Positions 33,438 through 44,345 of a DNA stretch of 64,000 nucleotides are shown here, one piece after another (positions within the stretch are counted from its first letter, which is position 1; each line of letters starts with the position of its first letter). The stretch spans positions 2,046,001 through 2,110,000 of the forward strand of contig JAETXT010000004.1 of NCBI GenBank assembly GCA_019188255.1, read 5' to 3'. The position numbers and the translations under genes are program-made. A model generated the notes under the pieces. The model was not told the DNA's origin. It ran no database searches and saw only the letters and a program-made list of their open reading frames with translations. The stretch comes from Verticillium longisporum. Its lineage: Eukaryota; Ascomycota; Sordariomycetes; Glomerellales; Plectosphaerellaceae.

Positions 33438-34626
33438 CTAGATGACCTCAGCCCTCTCGTACCCAGCCGGCTTGAGAGCTGCTGCCGGCTTGTGACCGTC
33501 TTTGTACTCGCTGGTGAAGGGATTTGGGTCCTCATTCTGGTTGAGGTTACTCAACGTGTGGTTGACGCCGCGGTGAACAGCCTCTGCCAATATTGTCAGT
33601 AAGAGATTCTCGAAGACCGCTGTCCCAAGAAAAAGTACTGACCATCAGCTCTGATGTATAGTATGAGATCACGCATCGTTCTCTTCCCCTCCGGAATGTT
33701 CCAATACTGCACTGCCAGGTCGGGAATGTTAAAGTTGGGATCCGACCACTTGGGCAGTTGGCCTTCCTCGATCTCGCGGATGCAGCGCGAGTACGTGTGC
33801 ACGGCCTCCTCCTCGAGGTAGCCGACGAAGCGATGCGTGATCTTGGGCGAGACGAGATACGACAAGAACATGCCGTTGAAGAAGACGCCCTGGGCACCGA
33901 TGAGCATGATCTTCATGAACCAGCCCGGCTCCGACATCTTCATAAAGGTCAGCAAGTGCATGCGCTCATTGTAAGACTCCTCGAGCAGCGTCTCGATCCA
34001 GCCATTGTCACGCTTCATGCGACGAAGGCTGCCGAGATGGCGGAGCATGCCAGCGACCATGCCTGGGACTGTTTGGTTGGACGTTAGCCGATGGTTGTTC
34101 AATGCTATACTAATAAGGTGAAGGGATTCCGTACCTCCTGCTATGCTCTCCAGGAAGATGAAGCGTACGAGCCACTGTGCCTCTGTCAAGGGCTCATTGG
34201 CCACCACGGCGGTGGTGGGATTCTTCTTGTCGACCTGCTGCTCAGGCTTCAAGCCCGTTGCGCAGTCCATCGTCCACCTGGCGGCGCGCACAAACTTCCA
34301 CGCGGCCCAGTCGCCCCAGGTCTCGGGGCGCGGTGGCCCGGCACGACGGCGAGCATGTCGGCCTCGGAGTAACCCTCGTGCGGCCATGCCGGCGCCGTCT
34401 TGCGGATCTGTTCCGTCTCCTTGGCTGGGAAGAAGTCGCGGAGGCGGGAGGCTGGGGTGCTCGAAAAGTTGCGCTGGGAGGACGGGCGGTAGAGAGTCGT
34501 CGTTCGCAGGGTTGCTGGGTGGCCGAGGATGGAGATATGGGTGCTGCTGGACAAGGCCACAACTCTTGCGAGCTGGGCCGCTCGCCGAGGGGCGCAGAGC
34601 TTGGTGGATGTTCTTGCTGAGAGCAT
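33438..34626 (-). CDS. AOX1: Mitochondrial alternative oxidase, frame broken by one base
   Basis: Three exons, 34135-34626, 33644-34068 (last base 33643 by frame) and 33438-33583, with introns of 66 and about 60 bp. It encodes about 354 residues if one missing C is restored at the run 34325-34328; as written, the frame shifts between [11 protein letters not shown] and [11 protein letters not shown]. The N-terminus is Arg/Ser/Thr-rich, a mitochondrial presequence. Di-iron ligands are visible: [31 protein letters not shown] and RADEAVHR, all in place. AOX transfers electrons from ubiquinol straight to oxygen in the inner membrane, bypassing complexes III and IV, and is typically induced when those are blocked. 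It faces the eIF3j gene across 2.8 kb. Error or pseudogene cannot be told apart, but intact splice sites and ligands favour a sequence error. Confidence 0.9.
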
Positions 34627-37386
34627 GAGTGTTGGTGTTGACACAGGATGGGACGTAGTATGTGTCGTACAGGTAAGATGGGTAGTCAATGACGATATGG
34701 AATGATGATGTAAGTCTTGATGGTGTACGACAGTCCAGACAGCACAATGCCCGAGGAGGCTCAACGACTTATATACGGCGCCGGCGCCATCACCGTAGAA
34801 AGCATGTGTCCTACCCAAGATGGATACTGCAAGGCCACACAGGTCATGAGGCTCCATCGAATACCTTACACAACCCAGGAACGCGGGCACGAAGAACGGC
34901 CGGGTCTGCCATTCTGACGCAAATTGAGATTTTTCTCCAGTCAAACCCCGAGATGGAGCCCCAAAAACCATGGCCTCGATACGAACTGAGCACGGGAACA
35001 ACCACCATGGCATTTGGCAGTCGCCGTCCAAGGGTTTCGTGGCAGTCGCCGTATTGGGGAGTATGCGACGAATGACTCTTGTTTCCTGTCGGGACGTGTC
35101 GGGACAGCCTGTCACAGAGAGGGAGGCTTCCGCGCTATTTTCGTGCTGGTCGCGCGACCGCGCATGGCGCTCCTCCTTCTCCTGGTGGATGCGCCTGGCA
35201 TGTGTCATTTTTCGCTGACCTGATCGAGGCGCCCCGGGCCTCTTCGGGGTTTGATGACGGGCGCACGACGCCGCCAAGTGGTTGGGTATTCAGCGCAAAT
35301 GGGAGCAGTCGTGTCACTGCTTGCTAGAGGCTCTTGGCTCCGCGGCGGTTCGGGATGGCGGGAATAAACACATACGCTGCGCGGCCTCGAAAATGAAGCG
35401 GCCTTGGGTGTACCTGGCCTCACGGGTCGTCAATCGACATTGGTTGGCTGTACTTTCGCGAGGAACGAGGAGCGATGCGAAGAGCATTTCCGGTCATCAT
35501 GCAGTGAGAGTGAGGCTGAAGCAAAGTACGAGATCAGCTCCATGTCATCTTTCCTGTCAGTCGACATCATCTTTCCGGTCAGCATAGTGAGTTGGCCGTG
35601 TCTCAGAGCGTTCACCGCGATCACATGTACAACCTTCTTCGCTGTGGTCCGCAGACCAAGAGCAATGAAAGCGGAAAATGTCCATCGAGAGAAACGTGTC
35701 AAAAATTCCCTAGCCAGCCGAAGCCAACTAGGAGTGGTCATAGGTTATAGTTTTCAACTAGCAAAAACACGATCTCGGACGAATCCTCACTGATACGCGT
35801 AAAGCCCTTGCACTCAGATAAAGAAGAGAAAGAGGAAAAGAAGGGCAAGAAGAGGTGGGGTGACCAGAGCAATTTATAGATGAGATGGGGTCCTGCAGCT
35901 AAGGCGCTCAACGCAATCAGCGAGTTGTGGAGCGGAAGGTCCGAGCTTGCATCAGTGAGTCACTGCGCTGTAGTTACATAGTACAGGCGTGGGATTTGGC
36001 CTCACGGGGGAGGCTTAGGCAGCAACACAGGCTGATTGGGCTTTGTGGTCGAATTCGATAGGGCTATACACTCTGGCTGTTGAAGAACAATGCTTCACTG
36101 ACTGCAGGGGTGGTCATCGAGTCGAAAACACCACGATCTTCGTGATGCGCTCACAACCCGCCGTTGGGGATTGGCCTCAAAAGGCCTTCATGCGAACACG
36201 TTCCATCCCCTTCCTTCATCCCGCACAACTGGTCGGCGAAAGCGGCCCCCCCCATGCAAGCAATCGAGCGCAAGCGTGCCTGGCCCGGTGGAGCTCGGCC
36301 ACCTTGCTGCAGCAGCCCGCCAGTGCACGCGCACAAACAAACCTAGCCCAGAGGCACATGCAAACCTGTCATTGTGCAGGGGGAGCGAAAAAAACCAGGA
36401 CACTGTTGATCGAGGGGTTGGAGGGGTCATCAGCCCAGCCGAGGTGACGTAGTTTAGCTGTCGAAAGGGAACCGTGCCTCCGTCCAAACTCGAAGAATCC
36501 CCCGTGCGGGCCTTTTGCGCGCCTTTCCCACCCCGAGTGAGGGGCAGGTGCATTATTGTTTCTTTTGGTGGTGATGCATGTTCAAATCGCCCTCCTTCAT
36601 TTTCTCGTCGTACTTCGAGACCGTGGTGGTTGGTCGGGTCATGCTGGCAGGTCAACGTGCGGTTTCGTGTGGTGGACGTCGATCAGAGGCATGGGTACGG
36701 ACGGCATGGGCATCTGCATTTCTTCGCTTCGGGCAGTTGGTACTGTACATGTAAAGCCAGTGCTGGGCTGTGCCAGGTGTCGTGTTCAACCTCGAGCATA
36801 GGCGTATCATTGTACAGACTTTAGGCACAGAATGGGAGACACAATGACGGCAAGGGGAAGGAGTATCTGGTCGGGAAGCGAAACCTGTCGATGAACCCCC
36901 GATCGCTTGTTGGTCTCGTTGACGCGCACTCACATCAGCAGGAAATTGCTTTGCTTCAGCTGCAGCTGCAGCAGTCACAGTCGCGTCGCAACCGAAACCA
37001 GGCAAGGGCACATGGCCATTTAGGCCAGGTAGGCAAGGCAGTCACAATTACTGCCCTGAATTTGGGGTTCGCGCCTTCCGACTCGTTCCCGTCCGTCGCC
37101 TGTCGCCTGTCGCCCGTCGCCCGCCTGCCTTTTGTCCAAGCCTATGCGTAGCCCGGACGGACCCTCCCTGCCCAAACGCCCCTTCCCGCCCGCCTACGCT
37201 CTCCGCCCCCTTTCGCCTTTTGAACGCCAAAACCTAAGTTTCGCCCTCTCTCCCAACTTTTTTCCCCTCCAACCTCAAAGGAAATTTTGCCCTCGATACT
37301 ATTCCTGCCTCACCAGAACCCTCTTGTCACCAAAGGCACCCATACTCGACACACTCTCGCAAACTACACAAACCAAACCTGACATC
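34627..37386. other. 2.8 kb divergent intergenic region (AOX / eIF3j)
   Basis: Carries both promoters. The eIF3j-proximal 300 bp is strongly CT-rich, as in highly expressed fungal genes, and includes CGCCTGTCGCCTGTCGCCCGTCGCC at about 37097-37121 in three parts. No additional gene is seen in the remainder. Confidence 0.5.
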
Positions 37387-38507
37387 ATGCCTGCCAGACA
37401 GTGGGGTAAGTCCATCACCACCGGCTTTGCGCGCGCGCACACAAATCTAGACGGTCCGCGGCAAAATGTCGTTTTTCTCCTTGCCAAGCAGATCCCGAGC
37501 CATACACAACCGCGATGCGCTCGCGAGACCTTGATTGCATCAAGGACCTGGCTAACCACCATTTGCCCCTCACAGAAGACGAGGAGAGCGACAGCAGCGC
37601 CAGCGGCTCTGCCTCCCCCGTTGCCGGTGCCACCCGCCGCAAGTTCGATGATGAGGAGGGTGAGGACAGTGACGTATGAGCCACTCTTTTACGGTCCGCT
37701 AAGGCCTCCAAACTGACATGGGATACCAGGTCCTCGAGTCTTGGGATGCTGCCGAAGACTCCGAAGTAGAGCGCGAGAAGGCGAAGAAGGCCGAAGCCGC
37801 CAAGCTCGCCGCCGAGGCTGAGGCCAAAGCCAACAAGAAGTCTAAGGCGCAGCGCATCAAGGAGCGCCAGGAGGCTCGCGCCGCCGAGCTCGCCGCTGAG
37901 GGCGAATCTAGCGACGAGGAAACTGAAGCCCAGAAGCGTGAGCGTCTTCGCCGTACCGAGAGGGACTCCGACGTGAAGCACGCCCAGGACCACTCCGGCG
38001 ACGCTGGTCCCGTCCCCCCCGGCCGCAAGGCCACCACTGCCGGGGCCGCTGTTGCTCTTGATGCCAGCGACCCTACCCGCACCGTCAACATTGCCGACCT
38101 GCCCCTCTTCAAGCCTACCTCCAAGACCCAGTTCGAGGACCTCCGCAACACCCTCGTGCCCATCATCGGCGCCCACTGCAAGAACGCCCACTACGCCATA
38201 TTCCTCCAGGAGTTTGCTAAGCAGCTGGCCAAGGATCTTCCTAGCGATCAAGTCAAGAAGGTCGCCTCCACTCTCACTGCCCTCAGCAACGAGAGGATGA
38301 AGGAGGAGAAGGCTGCCCAGGGCGGCGGCAAGAAGACCAAGGCCTCCAAGAACAAGACGTCTCTTGTCGCCAACCGTGCTGATGTGATTGACACCAAGAC
38401 TTACGAGGACGATGGCTTCGGAGAGTACGTCACCCCCAGGAACATGCTTTTTTTTGGTCGGAAATCTTCACGTGCTAACCCTCATTTTCAGTGATGATTT
38501 CATGTGA
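37387..38507 (+). CDS. HCR1: Translation initiation factor eIF3 subunit J
   Basis: Four exons, 37387-37405, 37576-37673, 37730-38424 and 38492-38507, 275 residues. The tiny first exon encodes MPARQWG, followed by an acidic Ser/Asp/Glu stretch and RRKFDDEEGEDSDVLESWDA. Then comes a long Lys/Glu/Ala coiled region (about residues 45-120), the conserved core NIADLPLFKPTSKTQFEDL...YAIFLQEFAKQLAKDL, and a terminal DGFGDDDFM that is completed only by the 16 bp last exon. eIF3j/Hcr1 binds the 40S decoding centre, helps recruit and release mRNA and supports ribosome recycling with Rli1. Donor sites are GTAAGT, GTATGA and GTACGT. The frame is intact. Very sure of family. Confidence 0.94.
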
Positions 38508-39642
38508 AAGGGTTGTTCAAGTTCTCAGAACTTCTCCTCCCTCGTCGGCGCCCTGCTTCGAGCACCTCCGCCTGTACGACTCGCAGCTCTGCCTACCCGC
38601 TGCGCGCTTCGTACGACGCCACATCAAGCATCAAGCGACTCAATCAAAACCGCCGACACTCCGGCGTCGCTGCCCACGTGTGCATCCTCTCCCGCGCCAT
38701 GCTGAGAGGAAGGGGAATAAGGAGGTCTGGACTTCGTCAGGGGCCAGAGCACGTCGGTGGATGAACGCGGGAGTCGTTCACCAATTAGTCGCTCCGTAAC
38801 GGCGGCGGCAGCACCAGTAGCAAGGGGGACATCCGAAGGGGTCGTCTAGTTAGTCCTTTTCACAGGCTCATGCGCCAAGTGGCGAGCATGGTGGCCTAGG
38901 GCACTTTGTTTTACCCAAAAGTAATTGCGGGGGGGAACGCTGAGTATGGTTACGCAAGCTATGCTTATATGCCTGGTTATGACGAGATGGACAGTCTACA
39001 GAGTAGGGGTCTAAGCCAAAGATATGAATCGCTTTCATTGCTCTAAATGTGTGTGGACGACCGGGTGAAGTAGCAAACATGGACTGGAAAACGCCGGGTC
39101 CAGAACCAACGACTGACAAAATTGGGATAGGGTCCTTACGTTGAATACTGCGATCTAGCGATCGAGCACGTCTATTGCGAGGCAAACAGACTGTTGCAGC
39201 ACTGACAATTTTAGATTCAGACCGTCTCAGCCGAAAGGTCACTTCAACAAGATTCACAACCAGCCACAGGTGTAAAGGGGTATCATTTGATATATTCCTG
39301 CCCCGCCTTGCCCTTCTCTCCCTATCTATCCATACACATCCAAATCATCAACGGCAAACGCGTACATGCCGGGATTTCACCACGTGCCCCCTTAAAACGA
39401 GAAGTCCAAAACGCCCCGAACCCCGAACCCCGGCCCCAGCAATGGTCTCGCCCCTAGTTCCGTTTCCTGTATCCTGTCGTGTATCCACGACTCGCACCCA
39501 TGTGTACAACACGCAGTCGCTTGGAGAGGAGTGATGAAGAGAGAAATAAAAAGACGACATGATGACAACAGCGCAGCGGCTCGCCAAGTTGCGCAAAAAA
39601 AAGACGTAGTTATAGACAGTAGCAGCAGCAGCGGCAGCAGCT
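38508..39642. other. Convergent intergenic region (eIF3j / MDM31)
   Basis: Both flanking genes end here. The region holds two 3' UTRs and no credible frame. Confidence 0.55.
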
Positions 39643-41976
39643 TCAGACAACATTCCCGGCCATGCCCATGAAGAGGGCATGCACGGCCAGGCTGAGTGTC
39701 CAGAAGCCGACCTTGCGGAACCGGCGGACGCGGCTCTGCTGGTTCTCGACGTCGCGGGCAAAGGCCTCGTACGTCTCGGCAGACAGGTCGTCCATGAGAC
39801 CGCAGTCGAAGACGGTCCAAGAGCCGTCAAAGTCGGAGGCGCGCTTGACGATGCGGCAGGAGATGGGAATGTACGTCTTCTTGGCGTTGATGTAGGCGAC
39901 GATGGGGCGGACGAGGGCCTGGTTGATGTAGGACATTTGGTTCGTGAAGAGGGGCACGGCGGCCTTGACGTCGTTCATGTGGATGCGGAGATCCATGATC
40001 AGGTAGCGGCGGTCGTCTTCTTCGGCGTCGCCGGCGTTCGCGGAGGACTGGTCCCCTGGCGTTGAGGAGTTGGTCGTGGCCATGTTGAACCACGAGCCGG
40101 TGCTGTTTTGGCTGTCGGCGGGTGTGAGGGGATCTGACGCAATGTCCTTCTGGAGCAGGCGCAGGCGGTTTGAGATGACAATCTCTTCGAGCTGGTCGTA
40201 AAAGTCAGACATGACTTTTGTGATGCCCTCGTCGGCGTCGACCGGGAACATGACGTCGGCGACAATGTCAACATTGCCCTCGTAGATCCAGCCAAAGGGT
40301 CCGTCGACGCCACGGTTCAGGTGGTCGAGCTTCATGCCATCGATACGGAGACGGCTAAACTTTTTCCATACATTCTCGTCGCCCAGGCTCTCCACAAGGT
40401 CGCGGTTGTCGCCTGCCATGGCACCATGCACTTGTCGAGGGTGAATAGTGAACAGGGAGCCATCATACGATCCTGACATGTGCGGCGCAGAGAGGAAGAC
40501 GTAGAAGAGCCATGGTATCCGAAGTTGCGGCAACCCAGCCGAGAAGATGCCCACAGAGAAGGGGCGGACCCCCCCTGGCTGATGAACCGTCTCTAGGACG
40601 TCCTCGAGCTTGAACGAGTCGATTTCGAAATCGCCCGGTTGGTGCTCGTGTCGATAGGAGAGGGGGTCCACGGGCTCGTCGGACCAGTGAACTGATGTAC
40701 GATCTACGACACCACGCACACCCTTTACCTCGACATCCTGGAGGAAGCCCTTGCCGTTCCACCACTTGAGGAAGGACAGCGTGACATTGACGTTGGCGAT
40801 GGTCACGTCGAATTGCGTGTAGTTGCCGTCATCTTCCGGCGTCGCTTCGGCATCATGTTCGTGCTGACGTCCGGCGGCTGCGACCGCAGCAGCGCTGGTA
40901 GATGATCCCTTGCTCACAGAGGACTTGATCTGCCCGGGTCGTCGGGACACAAAGACGTTGCGGAAAGAGATGACGCCGTCGTTCCATTTGGGAACAATAG
41001 CTGACTCGAAGACGACGGTGACGCCGGCTGATTCGGTCAGGGAATCGCCTACCCAGCGAGCGAGAGTTTCTGCAGGCCATGTTAGTCATTGTGAGCTGTC
41101 TGATATGCAAGGCTTCGACGGCTTACCCTGAGCAACCACTGTATTGATAGACAGGATGCAGAGTGAGACAAAGGTCGTGGTACCGACGAGGATCCAGACC
41201 AGATGCCCAAAGAGGAACCAGGAGACAAAGGCCCCCCACTCGTCAATATTCCTGGGTCGCTAGCTCCAGATGGATGCCGACTTGAAGCGAACGCCGATTC
41301 GTTCCCAGAACGCATTATCCGCGGCCAGCAGCTCCTCTCTCTTTGGCCTGTGCGGCATCTTGGGCATGTGTAGGTATTTCGACATGGTCGTAGCGATAGA
41401 CTCGGGGTCATCATGATGGTGTTCGGGGTTGACCGGCTTATTGGGATCGGGCGGCTTGGGTGTATCGTGCTTCAAAGGCTGCGATGCGCCGCTTTTTTTG
41501 CTGTCGACGTCCTTACTGTCGCTCTTCGAGCTGCTGTACCTCTTGCCCTCGACGCGGGCGCCTCTCCTGGCGTCGGTATATAGACTCCTTCGCCATGCGA
41601 GGCGCGCGAGTTGCTGAAACTGGGCGTTTCTAGACAGCCCAGTCGATGGTGCCTCAGACACGACATTGCCAGGCGTTGCTACCGCCCCTGGTGGAACAGA
41701 AGTGGAAGCATTGGTGGTCAGGCCGACTAGGAGCAGACCACTGCTCGTAAAACTTCTCTTCGTGTAGGCTCCGTTCGGACCGGACGACTGTGCAGAGGGG
41801 CGCTCGGTATGTATCGGTCGTCGACTCGAGTATTTAGGTGTGTGATTTGTTGCCTGGCAAGCACGGAAGCCAGCGACGGCGAGTCTCGCAGGGCTATGGA
41901 AGCACGGGGCTGGCGATGATGGTTCGAATACTGAAGCAAACAAGCGGCGCCCGAGAGGAACCGACAGCTTCGACAT
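39643..41976 (-). CDS. MDM31: Mitochondrial distribution and morphology protein Mdm31, with in-frame TAG
   Basis: Two exons, 41127-41976 and 39643-41069, with a 57 bp intron (GTAAGC...CTGCAG), 758 residues if the internal TAG at 41260-41262 (codon 239) is read through. Both sides of the stop are in the same frame and both match the family. The N-terminus is a basic mitochondrial presequence. After the stop come RPRNIDEWGAFVSW and a first inner-membrane helix (about residues 245-275). The large intermembrane-space domain (FRNVFVSRRPGQIKSS..., WWNGKGFLQDVEVKGV) follows, and a second helix at the very C-terminus (FWTLSLAVHALFMGMAG). Mdm31 with Mdm32 in the inner membrane is needed for tubular mitochondria, cardiolipin homeostasis and mtDNA inheritance. 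The residues around the stop look unusually diverged. Confidence 0.88.
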
Positions 41977-42600
41977 GTCTTCAGCGCATGACTTTATTTT
42001 TTTCGTCTTCCGATCAAAAAATGCAACTCCGGAACGAATAGCGAAATGAAGTGAAGCCAGTGCCCCAGAATGAGGAGGTGAATCGTCTTAGAGGGAGGGC
42101 ATAAGGATTGTGAGGGGGGTTTGCTCATGCAGATCCGGTTCCAAGCAGTCAGTCAGGTCAGGTAAGGTTAAGCGTCCATGACGCGCTACGGATGCAGCAT
42201 GAAATGGCGAGCAAGGGCCTTGGTCTGGCGGTAGCATAGCAGGTAGGCACTGAATGGGGCGCTGCTGCCACATGAAAGTCTTTGCTAGCTCAGGCTTTTG
42301 CACCTTGGGGGCGCGGGTGTGGCTCGTGCACTCTTATCGATAGGGCGACACAAAATTTTGGGAATGCAGCGATAATCCCACAGCAGAGCGAGCAGAGATC
42401 TTGGGCCTCCACTAGACTTGGGGCGGTCAGGGTCTGATCTAGCGTCTGCAATCACTCGACAACCGACGACGGCACACCTGCTCGCACCTACGACGACGAC
42501 TGCAACTACGACGCATCAGACGAGCGACACTGACTGTTGACCCACGGCCCAAATACTCCAATCTCCCACAAACAGAACACCCCCTCCCTCCCCCGCCATC
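41977..42600. promoter_or_regulatory. Bidirectional promoter MDM31 / PNO1
   Basis: A 624 bp gap between divergent ATGs at 41976 (minus) and 42601 (plus). The PNO1-proximal part has CT and CA-rich DNA with CGACGACG repeats. Confidence 0.5.
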
Positions 42601-43656
42601 ATGCCTGCGCCAACCGCCCTCAAGGTGGTCGACGATACCCCGCCATCGACCGTCCCTCTGCCCGAAGCCAACGACGAAGAACTCCTTCTCGACGCCCCCG
42701 ACCTCCCCGCCGAAGGCGACCTGATTCTGCAAAAGGTTCCGAACGATGAGCACACAGCCGACATGATCATCGACGAGGAGAACCGCCCCCGCTTCGCTCC
42801 CGGCAACGACATTGTAAGATGCCTCCCACTGAACCCCATCTAACCAATCTCTGCCACCAGGCGCTGACCACGCCCTTTTTCACAGTCCACCTCCAAAGAA
42901 GTCCAGACACGCAAGGTCCCCATCCCGCCGCACCGCTTCACCCCTCTCAAGACCAACTGGATCAACATCTACACGCCCCTCGTCGACCACCTCAAGCCCC
43001 AGGCCCGCATGACCCCGCGCCGCAAGTCCGTCGAGCCCCGCACCCCCAAGCACACCCTCGACGACAGCGCCCTGCAAAAGGGCGAGGACTTTGTCCGCGC
43101 CTTCACCCTCGGCTTCGACGTCGACGACGCCATTGCCCTGCTGCGTCTCGACGACCTCTACAGTACGTGCCTCCGCCGCTCGGCCGTCCCGCCGATTTGT
43201 CCGGTTCTTCGCTAACAGTGTCCCTGCAGTCGAGACCTTTGAGATCAAGGACGTCAGGCAGGTCATGGGCGACAATGCCCAAACAAGAGCCGTCGCACGC
43301 ATCGCCGGTTCCGGCGGCAAGGTCAAGGTACGTTCAGATATCCCAGAGAGCCAAGGAGACCGCTTCTGTCACAGAACCATGACCAGCAGCATTCTCTGCT
43401 GCGAGGGGATTAGGTCACGAAGCCAAAAAGAAGAATCAAGAAGGAAGAAAATGCTGACCGGATTACATAGTTTGCCATTGAAAACGCCTCGCGCACGCGC
43501 ATCGTCCTCGCCGACACACGCATCCACATCCTCGGCTCCTTCAAGAACATCGCGCTGGCCCGCGAGTCGATCGTCTCGCTCATCCTCGGCAAGCCGCCCT
43601 CCAAAGTCTACGGCAACCTACGGACCGTCGCGGCGCGGATGAAGGAGCGTTTCTAG
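42601..43656 (+). CDS. PNO1: KH-domain pre-rRNA processing factor Pno1/Dim2
   Basis: Four exons, 42601-42813, 42886-43162, 43230-43327 and 43471-43656, 257 residues, frame intact. The N-terminal 70 residues are acidic. IPPHRFTPLKTNWINIYTPLVDHL opens the conserved core; the fold then runs through a degenerate first KH domain and a second KH domain, with ETFEIKDVRQVMGDNAQTRAVARIAG and the tail GKPPSKVYGNLRTVAARMKERF that identifies the family. Pno1/Dim2 binds the 3' end of 20S pre-rRNA in pre-40S particles, recruits the Dim1 methylase and shields cleavage site D until Nob1 acts. It is essential in yeast. All donors and acceptors fit consensus (GTAAGA, GTACGT, GTACGT). Confidence 0.93.
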
Positions 43657-44345
43657 GCTGGCTTCGTGGCCCACGACCCCCTTTACGTTTGCGTTGTTCT
43701 TTTGGGGGGAGGGGCCAGGGTAGAGGGGCCAAGGGAGGTCTTGGCTGAGAGGCCCACGCCGAGTAGACGAGAAGGATGACTATGATCTAGCAAGAGTATG
43801 CATGTCTGCTCGCTATTGCATGGAGGCACGAGATGGGTCCAGGATTGGCGTTGGGCGGGAACGGGAAATTTTCCCACTTCGTTTTTTTTTTGTGCTTTGA
43901 TTTTCTTACTGCATGTAGAGCCACGGATAGGAAAAAAAGCTATCATGACAATGAACTGTTCAACAATGCCTTTTCGTCGTATTCTGTGTTCAGTCTTTCC
44001 TCCTCAACCTTGTTCATTCGTCAAGACAGCCAACTTATCGATCACCGAAGTGAGTTCATCAAGTAATTGAAATCATCGACTTTTAATCATGATGCCTATG
44101 ATGCAGCCTCTATACGTGCCTACCCCTAAAGACTCATACAAATCTCCGCCCGTCTTCCTCGGGGCAAGAAAAAATCAAGGCGAGGGGGGGTGGCAGAGAG
44201 AAAAAGGGGGAACCGGCGAGCCACCGCCCGGATGCCTCGCCTGCAACAAGGCCCCCCCCCCGGCCACCGCGCCCCCTGCCCTCGTCTGAGTCGTGATAAT
44301 TACGCCATGAATCCCGGTACGCAGCAAGCCAGAGCAGCGCAAACT
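43657..44345. other. Convergent intergenic region (PNO1 / eIF3d)
   Basis: 3' flanks of both genes, with G-rich and A-rich runs. No gene seen. Confidence 0.55.
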
